In this document: positions 44,971-53,675 of the stretch, piece by piece
Position numbering within the stretch: position 1 is the stretch's first letter
Layout of the letters: every line of letters begins with the position of its first letter
Assembly: GCA_003676145.1 (NCBI GenBank)
Contig: NAUB01000013.1
Span: 1 to 63,326, forward strand
Direction of reading: 5' to 3'
DNA from: a gamma proteobacterium symbiont of Stewartia floridana
GTDB taxonomy: Bacteria; Pseudomonadota; Gammaproteobacteria; Chromatiales; Chromatiaceae
Length of the DNA stretch: 63,326 nt
Notes under the pieces: model-generated
Database searches by the model: none
Seen by the model: the letters and a program-made list of their open reading frames with translations, nothing else
Told to the model about the DNA's origin: nothing
Translations under genes and position numbers: made by a program

Positions 44971-45352
44971 GATTTTTAAGTCTCTCTCTGGTTGGATAGG
45001 TGGTTATTCTTCTTCCATAGTGAGCGTTCCGATACTCAACATCTGCCATCCCTATGCACCCTCTGAAAGGCTTATAATCCTGCATCATCGCTTTACCGGC
45101 ATAGGCCACCAGGTTTCCACTGTGGGTGGCAATGCAGGAAACTGTTGATTCAGTGGCACCTCCCCTGAACCTCTGACACTGATGATGCAGTACAAAAATC
45201 AAGCTGGCTCTCCATCGCCCCCCTTCTCATCCCTGTGAGATGTTCATCATACACACTATAAGAGTCTGATAAATCTTGATTTAGCTATGAATTCTAAACA
45301 AGTGTTAAATGTTTTTTCAAGGTATTCCAGTGGCTGTCTACAGCAGCGCCTG
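44971..45352. other. Spacer without a supportable gene
   Basis: In these 382 bp a 79-codon minus-strand frame (44963-45202) overlaps the DUF4332 start and has Cys/His-rich but disordered composition with no recognisable family; it is left out. The AT-rich 45240-45340 stretch may hold a promoter. Nothing else seen. Confidence 0.45.
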
Positions 45353-45769
45353 TTAACTCAAATTAAACGCATCGACAACTTGACTGGCGAGGCTGATGCG
45401 TCGCCGATCCTCTCTTCTCCGATCTCCGGGATAGCGGTGAGCCTTATCTAGCATCAGTCTTCGCCGATCCCGCGAGGCTTCCCGGTGGATATAGGGATGA
45501 GCACGCAGCCTCCTGCCCATCTGTGAGGCCGCATTCAGTCTGCCGATCATTTCGTGGGCGGATTCCGATGGATCAATAAATACCAGCCCATGAATTTCCC
45601 ACTCTTGGGTCTTATTGAACTTCAACTTCAGTACTTTCGACCTGGTGATCTCCACCGCTTTGACTTTCTCTTTAAAAAAAGACCAACCCGGCATTGCAAG
45701 TCGGTTGACCATTTTGGTCAATTCCCTTGCCGAACACTCTTCCGATATCCCATTAATAAAAACCCACAT
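45353..45769 (-). CDS. RRM-like orphan protein with basic tail
   Basis: This 138-residue protein has a first part (about 1-95) that reads like a beta-alpha-beta-beta-alpha-beta RNA-recognition fold: WVFINGISEECSARELTKMV, then VLKLKF, then EIHGLVFIDPSESAHEMIGRLN, where the third strand takes the RNP1 place but lacks the aromatic RGFAFV signature. The tail is rich in Arg/Asp (RDRRR, DRRREDRRR) and may bind RNA or be disordered. ATG 45769 has GAGAGG upstream; ATG 45772 is equally possible. I do not recognise a named family. It stands alone between empty regions. Confidence 0.55.
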   Translation of the reverse strand: MWVFINGISEECSARELTKMVNRLAMPGWSFFKEKVKAVEITRSKVLKLKFNKTQEWEIHGLVFIDPSESAHEMIGRLNAASQMGRRLRAHPYIHREASRDRRRLMLDKAHRYPGDRRREDRRRISLASQVVDAFNLS

Positions 45770-46067
45770 CATTCCTCTCACAACATGGTCTTTAGCAATT
45801 CAATATAGCAGACTATCAACCTGACACCCTGATATTCAGTCTTCTGTTGAAGCGGCTCTGCCTTTGAAATTCAGACTGTTGGGGCTTCATAAGACCCGTA
45901 ACAGGGTCTGTCAAAGCATCTATTTTGTACGATGTTGGTGATCTTCAATCTATACTATCTATTCAAATAGATGAGTAATGTTTCTGATCTGTTGCTGATT
46001 ACTATTGCAGAGGAACAATTGCCAGTGAACTGTACTCATAACTAGTGAACGGTCCGTAGGAAGTGTA

Positions 46068-46721
46068 ATGCCCAATCCATTTATCACACAATTTCAGCAG
46101 TTACCCAATACCATCCCGATTTTCCCGCTTGCTGGCGCCATTGTGATGCCTGGAGCGCAGTTGCCGCTGAATATCTTCGAGCCCCGATACATCAATATGA
46201 TAGAGGATGCGATGGCAAGCCATCATCTGATTGGCATGGTACAACCTCTGGAACAACCGGAAAACAGCAAACATGAAGTATTCAATACCGGCTGCTCCGG
46301 CAGAATAAGCTACTACAATGAGACCCCCGATGGCAGAATTGAGATCATTCTTACCGGAGTGTGTCGTTTTGATATCGGTGAAGAGCTTAAGACTACCCGT
46401 GGTTATCGCCTCATAACCCCACTTTGGTCAAGGTTTGAATCGGATTACGACCTCGCTACCACCGCATTGCTCAAAGAGCGAAAACAGATCGAACTCACCC
46501 TGGAACGCTATCTGCTGGCGAATGACCTGCAGACAGATACCGAACAATTGAAACAGCTCCCTACTGATCTGCTGGTGAATGTGCTGACCACCGCCCTGCC
46601 CCTGCCCCATGAGGACAAGCAGTCCATGGTCGAAACTGTCGATATCGCTGAGCGACTGCAGATGCTGGTCGCGAAACTGGACTTGAGCAGTTATCCGCCA
46701 AACAGTGATTTGAAACACTGA
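46068..46721 (+). CDS. LON substrate-binding-domain protein
   Basis: This 217-residue stand-alone protein resembles the N-terminal substrate-binding domain of Lon protease: IPIFPLAGAIVMPGAQLPLNIFEPRYINMIEDAM, then IGMVQP, GCSGRI and a helical C-terminal part. No AAA+ or protease domain follows. Such proteins are found widely in proteobacteria with unclear function. It lies 34 bp upstream of the YheT gene, so the pair may be co-transcribed. Upstream (45892-45972) are two 6-bp dyads of uncertain meaning. Confidence 0.9.
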   Translation: MPNPFITQFQQLPNTIPIFPLAGAIVMPGAQLPLNIFEPRYINMIEDAMASHHLIGMVQPLEQPENSKHEVFNTGCSGRISYYNETPDGRIEIILTGVCRFDIGEELKTTRGYRLITPLWSRFESDYDLATTALLKERKQIELTLERYLLANDLQTDTEQLKQLPTDLLVNVLTTALPLPHEDKQSMVETVDIAERLQMLVAKLDLSSYPPNSDLKH

Positions 46722-46755
46722 GTCTCCTCAACCGTTAAAGATTGCGTTTCGCTTT

Positions 46756-47766
46756 ATGGCCAGTGTGACCCACACTCCTTTCAAACCTGCCTGGTGGCTC
46801 AAGTCTCCCCATCTTCAGACCATTTGGCCAAGTCTGTTCAGGTCAAGGGTCAAGCTCGATTTTCGTCTTGAACGAATCGATCTCAGAGATGGCGACTTCA
46901 TAGACCTCTCCTGGCATCAAGGTTCCAGCGGACCTCTGGTGATGTTGATACACGGCCTGGAGGGCTCCATCAGCTCCCACTATGTCACACCAACACTTCA
47001 GGCACTGCATCGAGCTGGATTCAGTACTTTGTTCATGCACCTGCGCGGCTGCAGTGATGAGCCGAACCGGATGCGCAGGAGCTATCACTCCGGGGCATCT
47101 GAAGATCTCAAAGAGATCCTTGAACTGCTGGAGTGTAGAAATCAGATTCCGCAAGCTGTGGTCGGTTTCTCCCTGGGAGGAAATCTGCTTTTGAAGTATC
47201 TTTCCGAAACAGGCCACAGGAGTCGAATTGGTGCAGCTGTCGCGGTCTCCGTGCCCTTCAATCTTAGTCAGGCTGCGACTCGCCTGGAACAGGGGCTATC
47301 CAGGATCTATGGACGCTACCTACTTGATAAACTGAAGAAAAGCTATACCGAAAAGTGCCAGATACGCGGTTTCGAGGAAGACATCAACCTATCAGCCATT
47401 CGAACCATCTATCAGTTCGATGACAACATAACCTCTCGGGTAAATGGGTTTGATGATGCGGATGACTACTACAGCAAGTGCAGCTCAGGCACAAAACTGA
47501 AAGAGATCACTACCCCAACCCTGATCATTCATGCACTGGATGATCCGTTCATGTACCCAGCCAATGTCCCTGAACTTGATCAGTTGGGCCCGGGTGTTGA
47601 CCTGGAACTCTGCATGAATGGAGGACATGTGGGGTTTATCCAGGGGAATCTGCCGTTCAGAGCAGAGTATTGGCTGGACAAACGCATTTGCCACTACCTG
47701 AAAATGCTACTCAAGCCTGAATATCAGCCAAACGATAACAACGACTTGCAATTATCATCCAACTGA
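46756..47766 (+). CDS. yheT: YheT-family alpha/beta hydrolase
   Basis: This 336-residue hydrolase has an oxyanion LIHGLEGSISSHY region, the nucleophile GFSLGGN (Ser139), the acid in HALDDPFM and the histidine in NGGHVGFI. The PHLQTIWPSLF start and FMHLRGCSDEPN are typical of YheT/ABHD1-3 esterases. The substrate is unknown. Just 14 bp after its stop begins the complete MITE-like element. Confidence 0.92.
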   Translation: MASVTHTPFKPAWWLKSPHLQTIWPSLFRSRVKLDFRLERIDLRDGDFIDLSWHQGSSGPLVMLIHGLEGSISSHYVTPTLQALHRAGFSTLFMHLRGCSDEPNRMRRSYHSGASEDLKEILELLECRNQIPQAVVGFSLGGNLLLKYLSETGHRSRIGAAVAVSVPFNLSQAATRLEQGLSRIYGRYLLDKLKKSYTEKCQIRGFEEDINLSAIRTIYQFDDNITSRVNGFDDADDYYSKCSSGTKLKEITTPTLIIHALDDPFMYPANVPELDQLGPGVDLELCMNGGHVGFIQGNLPFRAEYWLDKRICHYLKMLLKPEYQPNDNNDLQLSSN

Positions 47767-47780
47767 CACAATCTAAAGCT

Positions 47781-47931
47781 TAGGGCCTGTTAACACGAAT
47801 CCAATGCGTCCTGTTGCGCCCAGCGGCGTTATCATTCGCTCATGTAGAATGACTACACGACGCTCATTCTGCGTTGCTGGACACAAAAACAGACCCAGCA
47901 GGGCGTATTGGATTCGTGTTAACAGGCCCTA
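47781..47931. mobile_element. Complete 151-bp MITE-like palindromic element
   Basis: The terminal inverted repeats are 28 bp: the left starts TAGGGCCTGTTAACACGAAT and runs to 47808; the right (47904-47931) is its reverse complement with one mismatch. Both ends finish in TA. The interior shares CGTTATCATTCGCTCATGTA and the GCTCATTCTG block with the copy at 71-208. No coding capacity is present, so it would be moved by a transposase in trans. A TA target, as used by IS630/Tc1-type elements, is suggested by the ends but is not proven. Confidence 0.82.
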
Positions 47932-48065
47932 GTTTGCCAGCCGATTTGGATAGTTAGGTCAGACATCCACTCCAGCTCTGTCTGCACGATTCCTATCTCA
48001 GCATATTGAAAAGCTGATTGTAGCGGACAAACCTGTTCTTATTATGTTTTGCAAGGTCACTTTGA

Positions 48066-48770
48066 ATGCCTGATCCCAGTGGTAAAGAGACAGATCAGAT
48101 GGTGGTGGATATCGCCTGCCTCGATCACAGTCGATTCCGGGCAACCCTGATTTCAACCATTGGCAGCCATTGTGAAGTTTGGCGTAGCAGTAAACGCCAC
48201 GAAAAACTCGTAGACGGCGAAGTTGAGACAAGCTATACCGAATTTGTTATCAAGTGGCCTTATACGGACTACTCCGAAAACGAGACAAAACTGCTGGCCC
48301 GACACTATCGTCAACTCAAGGATACGCTTGATGAGATCATCCCGGATGCCTTGTTCGTCGTAACAAAGATCAACGGTCGCGCCAGTGTCCTGGTGCTGGC
48401 CCAGGCAATCAACGTCTGGTTCAACATTGCCAATCAGCAGAATGAAGAGGAGGCAATCAAGCTGTTGTGCGCCAATCCGAAAGCGCGGATTCAGCTCTCC
48501 CGTTTCGTCAAAGCGGCACAAGCCTGGCGCAAATCGGACAACCCTAAAGTCATCGATCTGTTCGGCATCGACAATCTGGTAATGGATACCAACCGGGATA
48601 TCCATTTTCTCGATAGTTTCTTTGTTTTCTTCTTTGAAGACACCTTCCACTTGATCGATGGTTGTGAAGAGGATACCGAACTGGCGGACAAGGTTAATCT
48701 CTCGATCAAAAGAATGAACTACCTGGAAAGGCTACTGGAGCAGGTAAAGGCTTCCTGCGACCAACAGTAG
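48066..48770 (+). CDS. Orphan protein with kinase-like C-terminal motif
   Basis: This 234-residue soluble protein begins IACLDHSRFRATL and has long charged helices. Near residues 176-200 the stretch FGIDNLVMDTNRDIHFLDSFFVFF resembles the catalytic-loop-to-DFG part of kinase-like folds: NLV in place of the Asn that binds metal and LDS in place of DFG. No glycine-rich loop or clear Lys-Glu pair was seen, so it may be a degenerate or very divergent kinase. It ends 17 bp from the convergent histidine-kinase gene and follows the MITE. ATG 48066 lacks a good ribosome-binding site; ATG 48099 is an alternative. Confidence 0.5.
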   Translation: MPDPSGKETDQMVVDIACLDHSRFRATLISTIGSHCEVWRSSKRHEKLVDGEVETSYTEFVIKWPYTDYSENETKLLARHYRQLKDTLDEIIPDALFVVTKINGRASVLVLAQAINVWFNIANQQNEEEAIKLLCANPKARIQLSRFVKAAQAWRKSDNPKVIDLFGIDNLVMDTNRDIHFLDSFFVFFFEDTFHLIDGCEEDTELADKVNLSIKRMNYLERLLEQVKASCDQQ

Positions 48771-48787
48771 CTGCTCATGGATCCGGA

Positions 48788-50266
48788 TCACCGGGTCAGG
48801 GCACCCGGGAAATTCACAGAAACAGTCAAGCCTGCATGATTTTCCCTGTTTTCCATCTCAATGGATGCATGATGAAGATCGACAATTCTTTTGACAATCG
48901 CCAACCCCAAACCACTACCCTGGATTTTGGTATCCTCACCCCGTCGAAAACGCTGATACAGACCCTGTTGCTTGGATTCCGGGATACCGGGCCCTGTATC
49001 ATGCACTTCGATCCTCGCGCTGGAGCCCTGCTCTACCAGTTTAACGGTGACTTCACCGTTATTCGGCGTATAGCGGATCGCATTGTCGATAATATTTCTC
49101 AGTAAAATCTGTATGGCAGGTGAAAATCCCGGCACCATCACCCTATCATTCGGGCCATCGTAGGAGATCTCAATATCCTTCTCCAATGCCAAACCGGCGA
49201 TACCGGCTATGACATTGATCGTCTCCTGCTGCAGGTCCACTTGATGGGTATGGGACTCATCGAACGATTGACTATCCATTCTGGCCAGAGTCAACAGCTG
49301 TTCGAGCAGGTGCGTAGCCCGGTCCACCCCACGAATCACCTGATCAAGAAATCCTTTGTGTGCCTGCTCTGTTGAGAGGGATTTGGCTTGAGCCAATGTC
49401 TTCAAGGCGGCCAAGGGAGTTCTCAGCTCATGAGCGGCATCGGCAGTAAATCTTCGCTCGTTTTCCAACGCAGAGTGAACTTTGAGAAACAGATGATTCA
49501 ACGACTCCACCATGGGCACCACTTCACTCGGTACATCCTCAGTGGATATCGGGTCGAGTGAATTTGGATCCCTGTTCTCAACTTTATCAGCGATCGTGCT
49601 GAGTGGTTTCAGGCCGTTGCCAACCATCATCCAGATAATGAAGCCGAGCAAGGGCAGTGCAATAATGATTGGCCATAAGCTGTTGAAGACAATTTCCGAT
49701 TCGATCTCCTCTCTGACAGAGAGTAACTCACCCACCAGCACATTGAACTGTCCGCTCGACTCCTTCAGCCCAAACATCCTCCATGCTTTGTCCTCAATAA
49801 CAAAATTGTTGTATCCAATCTTAAAGTCGTTGAATGATGCAGGCAGATTTGAGCGTAGATAGGTTTTCCCATTGACCCCTTTTATCAAAAACGCGATTTT
49901 CGATTCATATCGATGCCCTTCCACAAGATCCCTGGGCACCAAAGTCAGGTAATCCTGTTCACTTTCACTCTCATGTGATTGGAAGTCATGCAGGATCTCC
50001 ATAAACCTTGAAGATCGAGTCGCAGCATCTTTACCAACTTCGGCAACCAGTTTCTGCAGGGTCTCTTTGACCTCTTCATCCTCTTCAATCTCATGGATCA
50101 TCAAGGTAGCGAGGATTCTTGATTCCTGAGCCAGAGTTGCGTCGTAGATCTCTTCGACTTCATGCGAGGCTACCTGGTAGACGAACAGTGCGGTGATCAA
50201 CCAGAGAAAAATGATGGTGGTGATCAGACTGGCTAACAGGCGACGGCGAATTGATTGAATCGTCAT
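48788..50266 (-). CDS. QseC/PmrB-like sensor histidine kinase
   Basis: This 492-residue kinase has a first membrane helix (about 10-32), a periplasmic sensor (about 35-195), a second helix (about 197-217), a HAMP linker, the H-box FTADAAHELRTPLAAL (His279), the N-box NIIDNAIRYTP, and ATP-lid motifs DTGPGIP and GSGLGLAIVKRIV. The architecture matches QseC-type kinases. It follows its regulator by 7 bp. Confidence 0.92.
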   Translation of the reverse strand: MTIQSIRRRLLASLITTIIFLWLITALFVYQVASHEVEEIYDATLAQESRILATLMIHEIEEDEEVKETLQKLVAEVGKDAATRSSRFMEILHDFQSHESESEQDYLTLVPRDLVEGHRYESKIAFLIKGVNGKTYLRSNLPASFNDFKIGYNNFVIEDKAWRMFGLKESSGQFNVLVGELLSVREEIESEIVFNSLWPIIIALPLLGFIIWMMVGNGLKPLSTIADKVENRDPNSLDPISTEDVPSEVVPMVESLNHLFLKVHSALENERRFTADAAHELRTPLAALKTLAQAKSLSTEQAHKGFLDQVIRGVDRATHLLEQLLTLARMDSQSFDESHTHQVDLQQETINVIAGIAGLALEKDIEISYDGPNDRVMVPGFSPAIQILLRNIIDNAIRYTPNNGEVTVKLVEQGSSARIEVHDTGPGIPESKQQGLYQRFRRGEDTKIQGSGLGLAIVKRIVDLHHASIEMENRENHAGLTVSVNFPGALTR

Positions 50267-50273
50267 GAATTGA

Positions 50274-50951
50274 CTAGCCCTGATCGGATTGACTCTGCTT
50301 AGGGATCATGTAGCCAACGCCGCGTACGGTCTTGATCAACGTCTTTCCCAGCTTTTTACGAAGATGGTGGATATACACTTCAATGGCATTACTCTCCACA
50401 CCCTCATCCCAACCATAGAGGGACTCTTCCAGAGCCTGTCGGGACATGATTCGTCCTGGATGGGATATCAGGGTTTCCAAAATGGAGAACTCATTCGCGC
50501 CCAATATGACCTCTACTCCATCCTTTTGCAAACTACGGGACGCGGGATCCATGGTAAGTCCATCGTACTCGATGACTGGAGCGGCACGCCCTTCCCGCCG
50601 GCGGCAGATGGCGCGTAACCTGGCATCGACCTCGAGCAAATCGAAAGGTTTCACGACGTAATCATCGGCCCCCAGGTCCAACCCCTGGATCCTATCATCA
50701 AGTGTGTCTCTCGCGGTCAGTACCAGTACCGGTACATTACTGCCTCTGCCGCGTAAATTTTTTAATACATCCAGGCCATCCTGAGTTGGCAGCCCGAGAT
50801 CCAGAATCAGGGCATCGATATTCTCACTCAACATGGCTTGTTCAGTCGCTGGACCATCGACCAACCAGTCGACTGTATGCCCCAACTCTCTCAGCCCCAT
50901 ACTGAGACCTTCTCCAAGATGACGATCATCTTCCGCCAAAACAATTCGCAT
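50274..50951 (-). CDS. QseB/PmrA-like response regulator
   Basis: This 225-residue OmpR-family regulator has receiver Asp51 in LILDLGLPTQDG, a conserved Thr (LTARD) and Lys (VVKPFD), and a winged-helix domain with GANEFSILETLI and VRGVGYMIP. ATG 50951 is taken over the TTG one codon earlier. The TPR gene lies 105 bp upstream on the same strand, so the three genes may form one operon. Confidence 0.94.
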   Translation of the reverse strand: MRIVLAEDDRHLGEGLSMGLRELGHTVDWLVDGPATEQAMLSENIDALILDLGLPTQDGLDVLKNLRGRGSNVPVLVLTARDTLDDRIQGLDLGADDYVVKPFDLLEVDARLRAICRRREGRAAPVIEYDGLTMDPASRSLQKDGVEVILGANEFSILETLISHPGRIMSRQALEESLYGWDEGVESNAIEVYIHHLRKKLGKTLIKTVRGVGYMIPKQSQSDQG

Positions 50952-51056
50952 CAAACAAGTCCTGATTCAATCTCTCAACTTATACAGAACACACTGGCCA
51001 TTTCGAGTCATCTGCATAGTGTGTCAGGCTTGTTATCAGGCGCTGGTGGCAGAGAA

Positions 51057-51737
51057 TCAAAATGAGTGTGGAAACCCGGGTTGATTGTCATACTTTAACT
51101 GTAGCTGTTTTTTGGCCGTTGAAAGTGCTGCTTCAGCGGCTCTTTTTAGTCCGGCATCCGCTACCCGGTTATTTGCTCTGATGGGCAAAGCCAAAACCTT
51201 CTCGAATGCTGTGATAGCAGGCTGCAAACGCTTTTCGTGCAGCAGAAACTCAGCGTAATAGAAGTTTGCATCGATATTCTCCGGATTCACATCCAGAGCC
51301 TTGAGCAGATGCTGCTCGGCTTTTTCATCGTCACCGAACCCTAATGGATATCCCGGCACCTGGTAGTAGAGGCTCCCCAGAACAGTATATAAAGTGCCAT
51401 CAAGAATCGTCGGTTCGATCGATTCCGCCTCCTCAAGCAGACGTTTTGCCTGTTTTGCGAGTGCAAGCCCTGACATGTTGCTGCTGTCCTTGGCCAGGGT
51501 TGAAAGCACGACAGCGTGCCAGACCATTGCAGCCGGATTTCCCGGCTGCTCGCTGACAACCGCTTCCATCTCAGCGGCCAGCGCATGCAGAGGTTCACGA
51601 CGCTGATCCAGTGCCGTTTCAAACTTCAGAATCGCCCAACGTTCACTCAATTCCAGTAGTTCAGGAGACATTTCTGCCGCCCAAACACAGCCCTGGTAAA
51701 ACAGAAGCATGAGAATAGAGAAGGATATTTTTTTCAT
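51057..51737 (-). CDS. Secreted TPR-repeat protein
   Basis: This 226-residue protein has a signal peptide (about 1-21; MKKISFSILMLLFYQGCVWAA, with a cysteine suggesting a possible lipoprotein-like site but no clean lipobox) and tetratricopeptide-type helices, clearest in KAEQHLLKALDVNPENIDANFYYAEFLL and QPAITAFEKVLALP. Similar small periplasmic TPR proteins are often encoded beside two-component systems. ATG 51737 is preferred over TTG 51755. Its partner is unknown. Confidence 0.82.
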   Translation of the reverse strand: MKKISFSILMLLFYQGCVWAAEMSPELLELSERWAILKFETALDQRREPLHALAAEMEAVVSEQPGNPAAMVWHAVVLSTLAKDSSNMSGLALAKQAKRLLEEAESIEPTILDGTLYTVLGSLYYQVPGYPLGFGDDEKAEQHLLKALDVNPENIDANFYYAEFLLHEKRLQPAITAFEKVLALPIRANNRVADAGLKRAAEAALSTAKKQLQLKYDNQPGFPHSF

Positions 51738-52194
51738 GACTATTATCTTACTCAATCTTTAAGCGCTACAGCATAGGAAAACCACAATTTTCTTACTCTA
51801 ATTTCCATCCAATGTAAAACCAATGGTCATCCGGATCGGCTGAATAACACACTGATTAATTTACAATTTCCAGAGAACATTACATTTTCTTGACTGAAAA
51901 GTTAAATCAGCAATGTCAAACTTCCAGAAGCTGTGATGTGAACGGGCAATATTCTAAGTGAAAGCATTGGCATATTATTATTTACATGGGTATCATTCCG
52001 TATAGGCAAAGAAACAGACCCATATCCGCTCCTCATTTGATTTATCTTCAGGTCGAGAATCGGCATCCTTCGTTTCCAAGCTAACAAGCGAGGCGAAACG
52101 CCAGCGCTTTAGCGTTCAAGGTCTGTCTGGCAGGTTTACACATGGGACCGTCAGACCCTGAACAAGATCAATTATCTGTTAGGAATGTAAATCG
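51738..52194. promoter_or_regulatory. Long spacer and possible structured leader of the RRM gene
   Basis: The 457-bp gap between the TPR gene and the RRM gene has no supportable frame. The last 120 bp, before the RRM start, contain nested dyads: GGCGAAACGCC (52093-52103), CGCTTTAGCG, and the outer GGTCTG (52120-52125) pairing with CAGACC (52152-52157). A folded 5' leader, as in cold-inducible RNA-binding protein genes, is possible. Confidence 0.35.
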
Positions 52195-52479
52195 ATGACT
52201 AAATTGTATGTTGGCAACCTGGCCTGGTCTGCCACAGAAGATGATATCCGGGAACTGTTTTCCGATATCGGTGAGGTACAATCTGCTAATCTGATCCTTG
52301 ACCGGGAGACCCGTCGTTCCCGTGGTTTTGCTTTCGTTGAAATGGGCCAGGCTGATGCCGAGCGCGCCATTACCGAGCTGAATGGAAAAGATTTTCAAGG
52401 CCGTAGTTTAAGAATTAATGAAGCCCAGGAAAAGCCTCGACGCAACTCTGGCGGCGGTGGCGGCGGCGGTCGCTGGTAA
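52195..52479 (+). CDS. Glycine-rich RRM RNA-binding protein
   Basis: This 94-residue protein has one RNA-recognition motif with RNP2 LYVGNL (4-9) and RNP1 RGFAFVEM (43-50), then a short Gly-rich tail (SGGGGGGG) ending RW. This is the bacterial Rbp type, known in cyanobacteria and many proteobacteria and often induced by cold. The Gly tail is shorter than in plant GRPs. It has its own promoter region upstream and a strong terminator downstream. Confidence 0.95.
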   Translation: MTKLYVGNLAWSATEDDIRELFSDIGEVQSANLILDRETRRSRGFAFVEMGQADAERAITELNGKDFQGRSLRINEAQEKPRRNSGGGGGGGRW

Positions 52480-52523
52480 GCACCAAATTCCGAATTTATC
52501 GCTTTACAACGAAGATTCTTGAG

Positions 52524-52551
52524 AACGGTAGGCTGATACGCCTGCCGTTTT
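52524..52551 (+). terminator. Rho-independent terminator of the RRM gene
   Basis: AACGGTAGGC and GCCTGCCGTT pair over 10 bp (one G-T pair) with a 6-base loop and are followed by TTTTC. It lies 44 bp after the RRM stop and is the clearest terminator in the window. Confidence 0.85.
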
Positions 52552-52759
52552 CGATTAACTACTGACCAATCAGCCAAACGGACTGATTGCTCTCAATCCC
52601 ATCGTCCCCTGCTACTGGAGCAGGCGGGTCTAAGGTTCCCTGCTTGACAAAATAGCCTCAACTGGAATGCCTCTCCACCAGCAAGTGTCTGTGAGATCCT
52701 GATCACCGTTTCAGCCCGCTTTCACCCCTCTGTAACAGATAAGCTTTAAACTGCGCTGC

Positions 52760-53623
52760 ATGAAGCGTGAAATCCCAAGCCGGTCCATCGGACACAAAAT
52801 TGTTGATCGCAGACGCGAAGAGATTGAGCCACTGTTCGTCAGTTGCCAGCAACAAAGCAGACCCATTGAGGTCGGCCTCTACTTCAACGATCCATCCTGT
52901 CATGAGTTCATAGAGACCTGGCAGGCTGAACATCCATTGAGGCTGAATACCCATCTCGATCATCGCAAGCTGAGTGTTTTCAGTCTCGATGAGCATGAAA
53001 AGGTGCCTCTCCTGCAGCGACAGATCGAGCTCTCTCAGCGCTGGGGGGCCGACTACGGGATCAACCATCTATCCGCATTCTCTCTGAGCCGACGGGAAGC
53101 GTATCAGAGCGCTTTGATGGATAAACTGACCGAACAGCTTCATCTACTCAACGGTGTCTGCAGGAAGCATGACTTCCCGATCTATCTTGAGAACACCTAT
53201 CATGACCTGAACTTCTATCAGAGGATCTTCAAATCGATCATCGAAAACCAGTTCGACTATCTGCACTGCTGTTTCGATTTCGGCCATGCAAAGGTCTGGT
53301 CCAACCAGTCGCTATCCGAGTGGCTGGATTTCCTTGAGGTGGTGAGAATCGCCGGAAAGAAACTCCATTTTCATCTGCATACCAATCGGGGGCTATCCGA
53401 CGAGCATCTCTCATTCATCGAGGCAGAGTGGTTGGATATCATCAAAGCGGACAGCTTCACCTTTCCGCTCAACAGCTTCGAAGCCATCGAACGGATTGAT
53501 AGCCGATTTGCTGATTCGAGGAAGTTGATGGAGGTGCCAACCCATGAAGCTGTGGAGAATCTGCACAAGGTCGTTGAAGAGATCAAGCGAATCAGGCAAT
53601 CGAAACAGCTGAGAAGCGCCTGA
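52760..53623 (+). CDS. Xylose-isomerase-like TIM-barrel protein
   Basis: This 287-residue protein has the AP-endonuclease/xylose-isomerase barrel pattern: RLNTHLDHRKLSVFS, PIYLENTYHD (metal Glu), HCCFDFGHAKVW (Asp/His) and LHFHLHTNRGLSDEH, the expected metal ligands along the strands. Members are sugar or hydroxyacid isomerases, epimerases or endonuclease IV relatives; the substrate cannot be read. There is little ribosome-binding signal before ATG 52760. It is convergent with htpX. Confidence 0.8.
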   Translation: MKREIPSRSIGHKIVDRRREEIEPLFVSCQQQSRPIEVGLYFNDPSCHEFIETWQAEHPLRLNTHLDHRKLSVFSLDEHEKVPLLQRQIELSQRWGADYGINHLSAFSLSRREAYQSALMDKLTEQLHLLNGVCRKHDFPIYLENTYHDLNFYQRIFKSIIENQFDYLHCCFDFGHAKVWSNQSLSEWLDFLEVVRIAGKKLHFHLHTNRGLSDEHLSFIEAEWLDIIKADSFTFPLNSFEAIERIDSRFADSRKLMEVPTHEAVENLHKVVEEIKRIRQSKQLRSA

Positions 53624-53675
53624 TATCCACCAATCGCCAGCAGAATCGGTGCTTTAAAGCCGTAGATAGACCCGA

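Noticed and set aside
44963-45202. 79-codon minus-strand frame upstream of the DUF4332 gene
   Set aside because: Overlaps the true start, poor start signal and no family resemblance.
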